Positions 53,096 through 62,237 of a stretch of 64,000 bases of DNA are shown one piece after another (within the stretch, counting starts at the first letter, position 1; the number at the start of each line of letters is the position of its first letter). Source of the stretch: Lewinella sp. IMCC34191 (GTDB lineage Bacteria > Bacteroidota > Bacteroidia > Chitinophagales > Saprospiraceae); NCBI RefSeq assembly GCF_003390935.1, contig NZ_QNQZ01000005.1:1-64000 (forward strand), read 5' to 3'. The notes under the pieces are model-generated. The model made no database searches. It was not told where the DNA came from and worked only from the letters and a program-made list of their open reading frames with translations. The position numbers and the translations under genes were made by a program.

Positions 53096-55991
53096 ACAGT
53101 ACCAGCACGCCCAGCGCGAGTGCCCACAACACCGCCCAGGCGAAGGTCGATAGCGTCGTCTTTTTACCCAGTAATTCGATCGGGCTACTGGCTCCGTACA
53201 GGGTCAGCCCCGACCAGTAGTAGGGATGAGCGTATTCGTCCAGTTCGCGCATTTCCCGTTGGGCGGTGTTGAGCGATTCCAGCCGCGTTTTTCCCTGTAC
53301 AAGCTGGCGGTAGAAAGACACCACCAGGTTCTTGGTCGCGGCGTCATCGACCTGCCACAGCGTGGTGAGGGTACTTCGTGCGCCGGCAGCGGCAAAGGCA
53401 CTCGCCATGCTCATCGTCGTTTCGCCCGGGGCCAGCTTGCCCACGGCGGTTTCGCAAGCGGAAAGCACCGTGAGTTCATTGTCGATCCGCATGCCGTAGA
53501 GGTCGTTGAAGTACAGCAACTCGTCCTTGTCCAGCTGCTCTCCCGTTTGGCTGAAGGCTATAAAACTCAGGTTCGGATCGGTCGGATCGACGTAACCATG
53601 ACTACTGATGTGCAGCACGCGTGCCTTCCCTACTTCCGACCTGAATTCCGCTACGTCAGCCCGCTCGTCGTAGTAGGCTACCGCGTCGGCAACCATATTG
53701 ACCACCCGAGCGACTTCTTCCGTGCTGTACACCAGCGGCGCGAGGCTGGCATTAGAGCGCAGCACACTCTTGGCGGATTGCGTGCCATTCGCCGTCTCCC
53801 CGGCGGTGGATCGGAAGGAAGGGGCGAAGGCGACGAAATTTTTCTCATAATCATTCCGTCGCCCTTCGCTTACCGCCAGCAAGTAACTTGAGCTGTAGCT
53901 ATAGCTGACGTCCGCCGCGGATTGCAGATATTCCACCTCACTATAATCCAGAGGCAGCGGGGACTCCCGCAACGGCAAGGCGGCAAAAGGAAGGTAGTTG
54001 AGCACCCCGTCAGGAATCACGCACACACGGGCTTTTTTTTCTGCGGCGGAGCGCAGGTTTAATGCTTCCCGGGCGGCGGGGGGCAACAGCAGGTCCGTGA
54101 GCATCAAGCCCTGGTGTAGATAATTACTGTCCAGAGCAGCCTGTACCTCCGGAGCGGCCATGGACTTGAAACGGTATTGACTGGTCTCGATAGTCTCCCG
54201 CCAGTTGTGCACCCGGTCGTCGAGCGCTTCGTCCAGATCGAGGAAGAAGAGGCGCAGTTCGGCCTGCGGCGTCAGCAGGAACAGTACGGTATTCTGCTCC
54301 GAAAGGTGATACTGCAGCAGACTAAACTTGTTCTTCTTGACGAAGGAGTTCAGATCCTTTCGCTTTAGTAAAAAGCTGATGGGGTTTTCTTCCAGACGGT
54401 CAGCCTGCAACTGGTCCATGCGAATACGGGCGGCGGACAGCACTTCCCGCTGCTCGATCTGCCCGAGGCTCACCTCCCGCTCCAACCGGCTGATTTCCTC
54501 CTGAAGGGAACTTATTTCCGGTGGGATACCGACGTATTCGGACTGTACGGAGGCAAGCAGACTGTATGCCCGGGCACGTTCGCTCAGTTGGTAGGCTTCC
54601 CAAAGGTCGTCGTCTTCGTCTTCCTCCCGGTACAGGTCGAGCAGGAGCGCGATCGCCCGGTCGTAAAATCTACGCTGATCCTGGCTCAGGTAGCTCTGGC
54701 TTTCGTAGTCGTTCAGCGTACGCCGCAGGTGACCCTGAATGCGAAACAGTGCCCGATAGTCTTCGAGCGCATTATCGAACATGCCCGAATTGGTGTAAGC
54801 TTCGGCGCGGTGGCCCAGCATGTCCATAATGGGCACGGCATTGGCGATTACCTCTTCCGGCAGATTTCCGCCCGTGGGAATCTCCTTTCCACCGGTCAGG
54901 TAGGTCAGTCGTTCACTGAAGGAAGCGAGGGCCCTCCGCGTCTGGCCCAGCCGAAGCCGGATCGCGGGAACCTTTTCACTTCGGAGGTAAACCCCCAGTT
55001 TGTCCGCCTCGGATAAGTTATTTCTTGCCAGTTCATCGTAGCGGTTCAATCGAGTAGTATCGCCGCGTTCCCCGTAGTATTCCGCCAAATTGAGATAAAC
55101 GATCCCCAGCATTTCCTCGTGACCGGCAGCGGTGGCGTAGCGTTCCGCACGGCGCAGGTTCTGTAGCCCCTCCCTTTGTCGGTCTAGCTCTATCAGTACG
55201 AGTGCCAGTTGGTTGTACGCGTCGGCAATGGACAACGCATCGTTTGTAGACAGAGCATAGGTAAGTGATTCCTGCGCAAATTTCAGCGCGGGTTCGAGTT
55301 CGGCCAACCGAAGGAGGACGTTGGATGCCTGCGAGTAGGTGTAAAAGGCCATCTTGGGGTCGACGCTGAGTTGTCGCATCAGGGAAACGGCCCGAAAGCT
55401 CGAGCTGTAGCCGAGTCGGTAATTCTTGGTGATCAGGGCGTACCGCCCCAGCGTATTGATGTTGCGTAACCAGTTCAGGCTATCCGCTACCGGCACCCGC
55501 TCATAAATCGTATTGGCTTCCCGCACCAGAACGATGGCGGAATCTACCTGATTGAGGTAGTATAACACCGTAGCCAAATTGGCACGGCTGTGTGCCCGAT
55601 CATTGTGATAGGTCGGATAAACGGAATCGCCCACCGCAATGGCTTTCTGATAGTAAGCGGCGGCCAGGCTATCGCGCATTGCGTTGTAGGCGGCTAATCC
55701 CATTTTGTGAAAGGCGCGGCCCGCGAGGCTGTCGATAATGGGCTTCCCCGTTCGGTCGTGGGTCACCGCGGCCAAATTGCGTAGGGCGGCCTCGGTACTG
55801 TCCGCGTCGATATAGGCCAGTCCCTCGGCGTACCTCGACTTGCGGTCCATGCGATCTTTCAGTACGCGCGCCGCCTCTCCGTAGGCTTCCTTGGCAACCA
55901 ACGAGTCGATGGTTCCGTTCTGCGCCCATCCCCTGCAGGAAACGACCAGCAGCGCAAGGGCCAGGAGCAAGAGCCGGATGCACGCATACAT
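53046..55991 (-). CDS. TPR-CHAT protease-like membrane protein (CHAT2)
   Basis: Protein of 981 residues, paralogous to CHAT1 over its whole length. It has an N-terminal signal sequence (about 1-24; VVSC could also be a lipobox), TPR-like repeats to about residue 470, and a CHAT domain at about 640-935. The predicted dyad is His798 (LHISSHG) and Cys846 (LSACETA), with AFAAAGARSTLTTLWQVDD conserved. A membrane helix (about 945-968) is followed by a basic tail RGRKPLPHREG, which by the positive-inside rule places the tail in the cytoplasm and the CHAT domain in the periplasm. Compared with CHAT1 it has about six extra residues before IPDG, coinciding with a dispersed DNA word. Substrate unknown; the lipoprotein S8 peptidase lies next on the same strand. 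Confidence 0.9.
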   Translation of the reverse strand: MYACIRLLLLALALLVVSCRGWAQNGTIDSLVAKEAYGEAARVLKDRMDRKSRYAEGLAYIDADSTEAALRNLAAVTHDRTGKPIIDSLAGRAFHKMGLAAYNAMRDSLAAAYYQKAIAVGDSVYPTYHNDRAHSRANLATVLYYLNQVDSAIVLVREANTIYERVPVADSLNWLRNINTLGRYALITKNYRLGYSSSFRAVSLMRQLSVDPKMAFYTYSQASNVLLRLAELEPALKFAQESLTYALSTNDALSIADAYNQLALVLIELDRQREGLQNLRRAERYATAAGHEEMLGIVYLNLAEYYGERGDTTRLNRYDELARNNLSEADKLGVYLRSEKVPAIRLRLGQTRRALASFSERLTYLTGGKEIPTGGNLPEEVIANAVPIMDMLGHRAEAYTNSGMFDNALEDYRALFRIQGHLRRTLNDYESQSYLSQDQRRFYDRAIALLLDLYREEDEDDDLWEAYQLSERARAYSLLASVQSEYVGIPPEISSLQEEISRLEREVSLGQIEQREVLSAARIRMDQLQADRLEENPISFLLKRKDLNSFVKKNKFSLLQYHLSEQNTVLFLLTPQAELRLFFLDLDEALDDRVHNWRETIETSQYRFKSMAAPEVQAALDSNYLHQGLMLTDLLLPPAAREALNLRSAAEKKARVCVIPDGVLNYLPFAALPLRESPLPLDYSEVEYLQSAADVSYSYSSSYLLAVSEGRRNDYEKNFVAFAPSFRSTAGETANGTQSAKSVLRSNASLAPLVYSTEEVARVVNMVADAVAYYDERADVAEFRSEVGKARVLHISSHGYVDPTDPNLSFIAFSQTGEQLDKDELLYFNDLYGMRIDNELTVLSACETAVGKLAPGETTMSMASAFAAAGARSTLTTLWQVDDAATKNLVVSFYRQLVQGKTRLESLNTAQREMRELDEYAHPYYWSGLTLYGASSPIELLGKKTTLSTFAWAVLWALALGVLVLFIYVGRGRKPLPHREG
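54043..54057 (-). repeat. Dispersed word CCTGCGCTCCGCCGC inside the CHAT2 coding sequence
   Basis: This is an exact copy, on the minus strand, of the 15-mer otherwise found between genes. It encodes part of NLRSAAEKKAR, where CHAT2 is about six residues longer than CHAT1. An A run follows, as it does at 57410. Confidence 0.45.
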
Positions 55992-56092
55992 AATTTAATG
56001 GGGATGTTAATCGCGAAAGATATGGGTAATACGGCCAAACCACCGCATCCCGCGTCTTTTACGCATATTTGCCGGCTAATTAAACAAGACTG

Positions 56093-56911
56093 ATGCAAGA
56101 CCTTCGCCCCACCATCGAAGCCGCCTGGGACAACCGCGAGCTACTCAAGGACAAATCCACCCAGGAGGCCATCAACGCCGTGATCGAGGAACTCGACAAG
56201 GGGCGCCTTCGCGTCGCCGAGCCGGGTACCGGCGGCGAGTGGCAGGTCAATGACTGGGTAAAGAAAGCGGTCGTCCTCTATTTCCCCATCCGCCAGATGG
56301 AAACCATCGAGGTCGGCCCCTTCGAATTTCACGATAAGATGGAACTCAAGCGCGACTACGCCGGCCAGGGTGTACGGGTGGTTCCTCACGCCGTTGCCCG
56401 CTACGGTGCCTACCTGGAAAAGGGCGTGATCATGATGCCCAGCTACGTCAATATCGGCGCCTGGGTCGGCAGTGGCACCATGGTCGATACCTGGGCTACC
56501 GTCGGCAGCTGCGGACAGATCGGCCGCAACGTCCACCTCAGCGGCGGCGTCGGTATCGGTGGGGTACTGGAGCCTTTACAGGCTACCCCGACCATCGTGG
56601 AAGACGACTGCTTCATCGGTTCCCGTTCCATTATCGTCGAGGGCGTGCGCGTCTGCAAGGAAGCCGTCCTCGGCGCCAACGTCGTCCTCACCCAGAGCAC
56701 CCGCATCATCGACGTGACCGGCGACGAGCCCGTCACCCACCGCGGCGTGGTACCGGAGCGGTCGGTGGTCATTCCCGGCAGCTATACCAAATCCTTCCCC
56801 GCCGGCGACTACCAGGTGAGCTGCGCGCTCATCATCGGGAAGCGGAAGGAGAGTACGGACAAGAAAACCAGCCTGAATGCGGCCTTGCGGGAGCATGACG
56901 TGGCGGTTTAG
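56093..56911 (+). CDS. dapD: Tetrahydrodipicolinate N-succinyltransferase
   Basis: Enzyme of 272 residues in the succinylase branch of lysine/diaminopimelate synthesis. It transfers succinyl from succinyl-CoA to tetrahydrodipicolinate. The N-terminal helical domain precedes VVPHAVARYGAYLEKGVIMM. A hexapeptide-repeat left-handed beta helix follows (MPSYVNIGAWVGSGTMVDTW, GSCGQIGRNVHLSGGVGIGG, FIGSRSIIVEGV). Length matches the family. It stands alone, divergent from CHAT2. Confidence 0.96.
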   Translation: MQDLRPTIEAAWDNRELLKDKSTQEAINAVIEELDKGRLRVAEPGTGGEWQVNDWVKKAVVLYFPIRQMETIEVGPFEFHDKMELKRDYAGQGVRVVPHAVARYGAYLEKGVIMMPSYVNIGAWVGSGTMVDTWATVGSCGQIGRNVHLSGGVGIGGVLEPLQATPTIVEDDCFIGSRSIIVEGVRVCKEAVLGANVVLTQSTRIIDVTGDEPVTHRGVVPERSVVIPGSYTKSFPAGDYQVSCALIIGKRKESTDKKTSLNAALREHDVAV

Positions 56912-57519
56912 GGATTTACGATATCTGATTTACGATTTACGATTTGGCTGCCGCATGGGGTTGCTCGCCTTCGGCTCGTAGGTTTTTAAACACAGATTTG
57001 ACAGATTTCACGCACAGATTAAACACCGATTTTCTTGACTTTCAGCTCGCCTTTGGCTCGTGAATAGCAGGGGTTGAGGACCTCCGGTCCGATGGAGAAG
57101 TAGCAGTTTTTCAGCACAAACGGCCGCGGATCGCTGCCCTCAAAGCAAGTAGTCTACGCAGATTGGCTCCGCTCCGTGCGGTATATCTCAGCAACGCCCG
57201 GCGCTTTTCCGAATCCCCACGGTGTGCCCCCGCCAAATAGTGGGAGCTATACTCCCTCGGCGGCACCTCCGTTGACCCTCCGGATTCCATTCCGCTTCTG
57301 CAGAGTCGGACCGGAGCTCCTCCACCCGTATTGCCTGGCATCGGTCCGGATTCGATGTGGCTGTTTATCAATCCGGCTATTCCGTTTCTTTTTACCTGCG
57401 CTCCGCCGCAAAAAATTCCGCCTCGACCTACTTCGGTATCGCCATTTCATGAACCGAACCCGCGGGCTACCGGTACCTTTGTACTTCGTACTTGCACCTT
57501 CATACTTCGTACTTCCCAC
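56912..57519. other. Repeat-rich intergenic region between dapD and recF
   Basis: About 600 bp with no supported gene, though a frame upstream of recF is open. It holds GATTTACGATTTACGATTT (56933 region), CACAGATTTGACAGATTT-type repeats (56993-57030), two similar CTCGCCTTxGGCTCGT words (about 56967 and 57047), the dispersed GC-rich element at 57388-57409, and a duplicated ACTTCGTACTT...TTGCACCT unit that ends in the recF start codon. Confidence 0.6.
57388..57409 (+). repeat. Dispersed GC-rich element, copy 4
   Basis: Identical over 22 bases to 44897-44918. It contains CCTGCGCTCCGCCGC and is followed by an A run. It lies about 110 bp upstream of the recF start. Confidence 0.6.
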
Positions 57520-58656
57520 TTGCACCTCTCCTCCCTCAAACTGACCCAGTTCAAGAATTACGAGCGCCAGTCGCTGCGCTTCAGCCCGCGGCTAAACTGC
57601 TTCGTGGGCTTCAACGGAGCGGGCAAGACCAACCTGCTGGAGGCCATCTACTACCTCTGCATGAGCAAGGGATACGGCAGCGCGGTGGACCAGTACAACA
57701 TCCGCCACGGTGACCGGGTGGCCCGGCTGGAGGGGCTATTTGACCTGGACGACGGAGCGCAGGATAAGATCGTTATCAAACTCCGGAAGCGGCAGCGGAA
57801 GATCATCGAACGCAACGGAACACCCTACGAGCGAATCAGCGAGCACATCGGTCGCTACCCCGTGGTGATCGTGACGCCGGACGACATCAGCCTGGTGCTC
57901 GAGGGAAGCGCTACCCGCCGCAGACTGCTCGACAACAGCCTCAGCCAGACCGACCCGCAATACCTCACCCAGCTGATCACCTACAACAAGCTGCTCGAAA
58001 ATCGCAACGCCCAGCTGAAGGAGCTCGATGGCCGGGAAGACACCACCGGTCTGCTGGATGTATATAACGCCCAAATGGCGGAACCGGCGAACTACATCTT
58101 CGAGAAGCGCCGGGATTTCGTGGCCCCCTTCACCGAGCTACTGCTGGAAGCCTACGCGGCCATCAGCGGCGAGCGGGAGGAAGTGGGGTTGGAATACCAG
58201 TCGCAACTCAGTGCCCAAGGTTGGGAAGAACTCCTCGCCGAGCGCTCCGAAAAGGACCGCATCCTGCAGCGCACGACCGGCGGCATCCACCGCGACGATC
58301 TGGTCTTCGTCCAGGAGGGCCACCCCCTCAAACGGGTAGCGAGCCAGGGGCAATTGAAATCCTTCGTGCTCTCCCTGAAGCTGGCGCAGTATCGCCTGCT
58401 GGAACGTAGTACGGCCCGCACGCCCATCCTCCTGTTGGACGACATCTTCGACAAACTGGACCACGAGCGGGTGCGGCAACTGCTCGAACTCGTGATGAGT
58501 TCCGCTTTTGGCCAGCTGTTCATCACCGATACGGATCCCGAACGGGTCACTTCCCTCATCGGCGACCATCCGGAGATGGAGTGGGAAAGATTCCTGGTCG
58601 CCGAGGGCGTAGCCCGCAACGAAGCCGAGTGGAAGCAGTTATTAGAGGAGGAATAG
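57520..58656 (+). CDS. recF: DNA replication and repair protein RecF
   Basis: SMC-like ATPase of 378 residues that helps load RecA at gaps. The start is taken as TTG, because homologues begin just before LSSLKLTQFKNYE; the frame is open further upstream but contains only repeat-derived sequence. Walker A GFNGAGKTNLLEAIYYL lies near residue 30, the signature VASQGQLKSFVLSLKLA near 275, and Walker B PILLLDDIFDKLD near 303. It is followed after 5 bp by a DUF721 gene, a frequent neighbour of recF in Bacteroidota. Confidence 0.95.
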   Translation: MHLSSLKLTQFKNYERQSLRFSPRLNCFVGFNGAGKTNLLEAIYYLCMSKGYGSAVDQYNIRHGDRVARLEGLFDLDDGAQDKIVIKLRKRQRKIIERNGTPYERISEHIGRYPVVIVTPDDISLVLEGSATRRRLLDNSLSQTDPQYLTQLITYNKLLENRNAQLKELDGREDTTGLLDVYNAQMAEPANYIFEKRRDFVAPFTELLLEAYAAISGEREEVGLEYQSQLSAQGWEELLAERSEKDRILQRTTGGIHRDDLVFVQEGHPLKRVASQGQLKSFVLSLKLAQYRLLERSTARTPILLLDDIFDKLDHERVRQLLELVMSSAFGQLFITDTDPERVTSLIGDHPEMEWERFLVAEGVARNEAEWKQLLEEE

Positions 58657-58661
58657 CCAAT

Positions 58662-58967
58662 ATGTACAAGAAGCCGCCCCAAAAACCGGAGCCCCAGGAT
58701 CTGAAGCAAGCCTTTTTGCGGCTCCTGCGGAACCAGCACAATGAGGCCGGCTACTTCAAGGCGCGGATCAAAGTGGTGTGGGAGCCCTTCTTCGGAAAGC
58801 ACACCGCGGATAATACACGCGACTTCCTGGTGCGGAATCGTAAGCTCTACGTCTACGTCACCAATGCTCCCCTGCGCAACCAGCTCACTATGGTGCGAGA
58901 GGGTATCCGGGAGCGACTGAACGCGGAGTTCGGAGAGGAATATTTGGAGGAAGTGGTGATTAAGTAG
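58662..58967 (+). CDS. DUF721 (DciA-like) family protein
   Basis: Protein of 101 residues with the DUF721 pattern: [18 protein letters not shown], then [20 protein letters not shown] and [20 protein letters not shown]. Members of this family include DciA, which helps load the replicative helicase. Tight linkage to recF supports a replication role, but in Bacteroidota this is inferred rather than shown. Confidence 0.85.
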   Translation: MYKKPPQKPEPQDLKQAFLRLLRNQHNEAGYFKARIKVVWEPFFGKHTADNTRDFLVRNRKLYVYVTNAPLRNQLTMVREGIRERLNAEFGEEYLEEVVIK

Positions 58968-59226
58968 CACTTCGCGCTGTCCGTCTTTTCGTTGGTTTAC
59001 GAATGCCCGGCTCTGGCTAAACAAGCGTTATGTCCTATACGGCATTTCGCTGCAAACCCTGATGTTCATGATCAGGATTTCGCCCAAACTGAAGCCCCGG
59101 GTTCATCTGATAGATCTGCACCAAAAAGAAGCTAACAGGAATGAAGGATATCTTTTCCTAAGAAGCACTTTGTTTGAATTTACAGTCGTTTATTCACTTT
59201 TCACCTTGCCTATATTCTCGATAATT

Positions 59227-60684
59227 ATGAGATTCCTGCCTCTTCTAGCTGTGTGTATTATTTCTTTTGCATTGAACAGCCAACATCAGTTTACCGAAGT
59301 ATTCCACGAGTACGACGACCTTGATCACATTACGGAAGTCACACACGGAGATTTCAACGGCGACGGTTCGTCCGATTTTGTCCTGTACGCCATGAGTTCA
59401 AGGAAGTTGATGGTGGGCCTCAATCACGGATTGCAAAAGCCGGTTTTCAAGACCGTTAATGAGGGTTTAAGTCTCGCCAAGTTGACCGTTCACGATTTCG
59501 ATCAGGACGGGGATCAGGACATCATCGGTTTGGCCGTATTCGATGAGCAGACCTACCTATGGAGAAATGATGGAGCCGGAAATTTTACTTCTGAACTCCT
59601 GTCTGTACCGTACTACAGTTCTATTGCTTTCGCAGATCTGAACGGGGACGATGTAGCCGAGATGATAACAGGTACCATTAATTCATTGAATATCTATGGT
59701 ATTGCGGAGGGCATCGTAAACCTTATGCTATCAATCGAGGGCCAGAGACCTGATGCAATAGACACGATCGATTACAACGGCGATTCCATGATGGACCTAG
59801 TCATCGCAGAAAGTCAGGATGGGATAAAAGTATTCGAGCAAAACAGCGACTTCACGTTCACCGAAGTAGAAATTCTACCGGAAACATATCATCACGACAA
59901 AATAGTAGCTACCTATATCAACGACGACACGGTGGCTGATTACCTTCTATTTTCCAATTTTACCGGGACCACTACTATCGTTACCAGTAACACCGACGGC
60001 ACCTATACGGCGGAAGCGCTTCCCAAAGGAGAGGGCAGAAACGAATTTACCGAGTTCGGGTACGTTGATCAGGACGAAGTGATGGACGTGTTTCATACCG
60101 AGCGAATCAGTATGTCAAACGGGACGAACTCCGTATTCACGTTGGGAGACGAGGAACCGTCCCAAACGGTGATCAACAACGGTTTCGGCGACCAAGCTGG
60201 AGGGGGCATTACCGATTTAGATAATGATGGCGACGCCGACCTCTTTTTATACGTAAATGATTTTTTTGATACCGGATTGGTCTTCTTTATCAACAACACT
60301 GCGATAGATGCGGATTCCGATGGCTATTCCGATGAAGTTGACTGTGATGACACTAATCCCGCTATCAACCCTGGTGCCCTTGAAATTCCCAATAATGGTA
60401 TTGATGAGAATTGCGACGGCGACGCATTGACGACATCCGTAGGCGATCTGGCCGGGGGTTCGGTAAAGGTATTTCCCAATCCTACCACTAGGGAAATAAA
60501 CATTGTCGGCCAGCCGGGACGCAGTCTCTCGGTAAAGGTGATGGACCTTACCGGAAGAATACTTCACGTGACAACGGATAGTAAGCCGATCTACCTCGAC
60601 AACCTAAATGAGGGTATCTATTTCATTGATATCAAAGACTTATCATCCCAGTCACGAATGATTAAAAAAGTCGTCGTACACTGA
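59227..60684 (+). CDS. Secreted FG-GAP/VCBS repeat protein with type IX sorting domain
   Basis: Protein of 485 residues. The ATG at 59227 opens a signal peptide ([18 protein letters not shown]); the frame upstream is open but hides it. Several FG-GAP-like calcium loops follow ([49 protein letters not shown]), then a MopE-type metal-binding motif ([15 protein letters not shown], about 357-371). The C-terminal sorting domain ([31 protein letters not shown]) ends the protein. It is probably a surface-anchored beta-propeller adhesin. Base composition is clearly lower in GC than its neighbours (about 35% just upstream, about 42% within), suggesting separate ancestry. Confidence 0.88.
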   Translation: MRFLPLLAVCIISFALNSQHQFTEVFHEYDDLDHITEVTHGDFNGDGSSDFVLYAMSSRKLMVGLNHGLQKPVFKTVNEGLSLAKLTVHDFDQDGDQDIIGLAVFDEQTYLWRNDGAGNFTSELLSVPYYSSIAFADLNGDDVAEMITGTINSLNIYGIAEGIVNLMLSIEGQRPDAIDTIDYNGDSMMDLVIAESQDGIKVFEQNSDFTFTEVEILPETYHHDKIVATYINDDTVADYLLFSNFTGTTTIVTSNTDGTYTAEALPKGEGRNEFTEFGYVDQDEVMDVFHTERISMSNGTNSVFTLGDEEPSQTVINNGFGDQAGGGITDLDNDGDADLFLYVNDFFDTGLVFFINNTAIDADSDGYSDEVDCDDTNPAINPGALEIPNNGIDENCDGDALTTSVGDLAGGSVKVFPNPTTREINIVGQPGRSLSVKVMDLTGRILHVTTDSKPIYLDNLNEGIYFIDIKDLSSQSRMIKKVVVH

Positions 60685-60818
60685 TTCCTTGCGCCTTAAA
60701 ATCTGGGCGTATGAATGCTGGTCAACCTACACCCATCGAAAGTTAATCCGGCGTCTACGCAATATTGCCGCACGTACCGGCAAGGCTTGATTCTATTCCT
60801 GGACGCATAGGGTAACGG

Positions 60819-61478
60819 CTACCGGCTCTGCGTTACCCCTACCCTGGCACAATCATTCCGCACGGGGCAGCTACTACACTTCGGTCGCGTTCCGGTACAG
60901 ACATGCTTGCCGAAGGGGACGAGCACCCGGTTGATCTCTACCCAAAGGTCTTGTGGCAGTTGCTTGGCGAGGGCATCACGGGTTTTGTCGGGGGTGGAGG
61001 TAGCGACGTAGCCCCAGCGGTTGGTGATGCGGTGGACGTGGATGTCGACGGCGATGATCGGGTAGTTCAGAGCTACGCCGAGGGCCAGACTGGCCACCTT
61101 GGGGCCTACGCCGCGGAAGGCAATGAGTTTTTCATAGTCGGCCGGGGTCTCGCCACCGTAGTCGTCGACAATGGTCTGAGTGAGGGCGAGGATATTGTCG
61201 GCCTTGGCGGGGGCGAAGGTGGCTTCGGCGATGAGGCCGATCAGCTCCTCCCGATCGAGTTGCACCATTTGTTCCGGCGTGCTAGCGCGGGCGAAGAGGC
61301 GGCGGCTGACTTCCGTACTCGTTTCGTCGTAGGTACGCACGCTGATCAGGCTGCTGACGAGCTGCTCGTAGAGACTGCCGTAGCCCTCGTCGCGTAGGCC
61401 AAACATGGCAGCGGGAGCCTTGTCGGCCACGGCGGCGGCGCAGCGTTCGAGTACGGAATAAATAGGAAAATCGCCCAT
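60819..61478 (-). CDS. nth: Endonuclease III (DNA glycosylase/AP lyase)
   Basis: Base-excision repair enzyme of 219 residues for oxidised pyrimidines. The helix-hairpin-helix FRGVGPKVASLAL provides the catalytic lysine, and VDIHVHRITNRW the catalytic aspartate. The C-terminal iron-sulfur loop has the exact C-x6-C-x2-C-x5-C spacing (CTGTRPKCSSCPVRNDC). The start codon lies within a 13-bp inverted repeat described separately. Confidence 0.93.
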   Translation of the reverse strand: MGDFPIYSVLERCAAAVADKAPAAMFGLRDEGYGSLYEQLVSSLISVRTYDETSTEVSRRLFARASTPEQMVQLDREELIGLIAEATFAPAKADNILALTQTIVDDYGGETPADYEKLIAFRGVGPKVASLALGVALNYPIIAVDIHVHRITNRWGYVATSTPDKTRDALAKQLPQDLWVEINRVLVPFGKHVCTGTRPKCSSCPVRNDCARVGVTQSR

Positions 61479-61507
61479 GGTTTGCTAAGAGCGGCCATGG
61501 GCGATTT
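61468..61507 (-). promoter_or_regulatory. Hairpin covering the nth start codon
   Basis: AAATCGCCCATGG and its exact complement (61468-61480 and 61495-61507) form a 13-bp perfect stem with a 14-nt loop. On the minus-strand transcript the right arm contains the nth ATG and the next codons. The stem could limit translation initiation. A second ATG in the 5' arm is out of frame with nth. Confidence 0.65.
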
Positions 61508-61565
61508 GTTTGCCGAAAAAGTACTGATATAATCTAAGCTTTCTTTAAATCGTGGAAACCGAAGT

Positions 61566-62237
61566 TTATTCGAGATGAAGAGTAAACTCTCCGGCTTCGC
61601 TGCCCGCTTCTGGTCCCGTAACGTGTCCGTTGTACCAAAATCCCGAATACTCCGCTGGATCTTTCGTCTGGTTCAGATCTCCAATAAACGTAACCTTAGT
61701 TTCACTGCTGGTTCTCGTTAGCTGGACTAAGACTGAACCGTCGCTTTGGATTGTATAATCGTCCGTGGTAAACGTACGATCGGAATCACGTACGTACAAA
61801 CTGGCCGAACCATCGGAAGCGAATTCGATATCTCCCTCTAATGGTCTTCCGCTCTCCGTCATTGTCCCCGCAAATTTGCCCCGCAACGGGTTTGATATGG
61901 TCATTGGTATCACCACCTGCCCTTCACTATTGGTGACCACCACCTCTACGTCGTGCGTACCCGGGGGAAGCAGCTTGGTCCACTGCAGTTGCCCCGTCGT
62001 GGAATTGACGCTGAGTCCATCGATCATGGTTCCGAGGCTGGCGCTGCCCTGCGAGCCGTTCCAATCGATGGAGGGCGTGGCCGAATTACCGGCTTTGTAG
62101 AATTCGGCCTCGTAGGTGGTAGCCGAGTAAGTGACTTCCGGCGCACTGGCCCCGCCGGAGAGATTATCGATCTCGTCGCAGGACTGGGTAAAAACCACTC
62201 CGATAGCTAGAAGTAAATAGAACAGTTGCGTTTTCAT
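61566..62237 (-). CDS. Hypothetical lipoprotein with Ig-like domain
   Basis: Protein of 223 residues, not assigned to a named family. The signal peptide ends at Cys20 (FTQSC), so it is probably a lipoprotein. Residues about 35-120 look like a bacterial cadherin/Ig-like sandwich (GLSVNSTTGQLQWTKLLPPG, typical of putative-Ig repeats), followed by a beta-rich C-terminal part (KFAGTMTESGRPLEG, FTTDDYTIQSDGSVLV). It lies 87 bp upstream of nth on the same strand and diverges from ssb. Confidence 0.75.
   Translation of the reverse strand: MKTQLFYLLLAIGVVFTQSCDEIDNLSGGASAPEVTYSATTYEAEFYKAGNSATPSIDWNGSQGSASLGTMIDGLSVNSTTGQLQWTKLLPPGTHDVEVVVTNSEGQVVIPMTISNPLRGKFAGTMTESGRPLEGDIEFASDGSASLYVRDSDRTFTTDDYTIQSDGSVLVQLTRTSSETKVTFIGDLNQTKDPAEYSGFWYNGHVTGPEAGSEAGEFTLHLE

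Noticed and set aside
57331-57519. Longer RecF with 63 extra residues
   Set aside because: The extension translates repeat DNA; RecF families start at the LSSLKLTQFKNYE region.
59062-59226. Longer start for the FG-GAP protein
   Set aside because: It would bury the signal peptide that begins at 59227.
60810-60838. Hairpin GGGTAACG/CGTTACCC at the end of nth as a terminator
   Set aside because: It overlaps the nth stop codon and has no T tract on either side; too weak to call.
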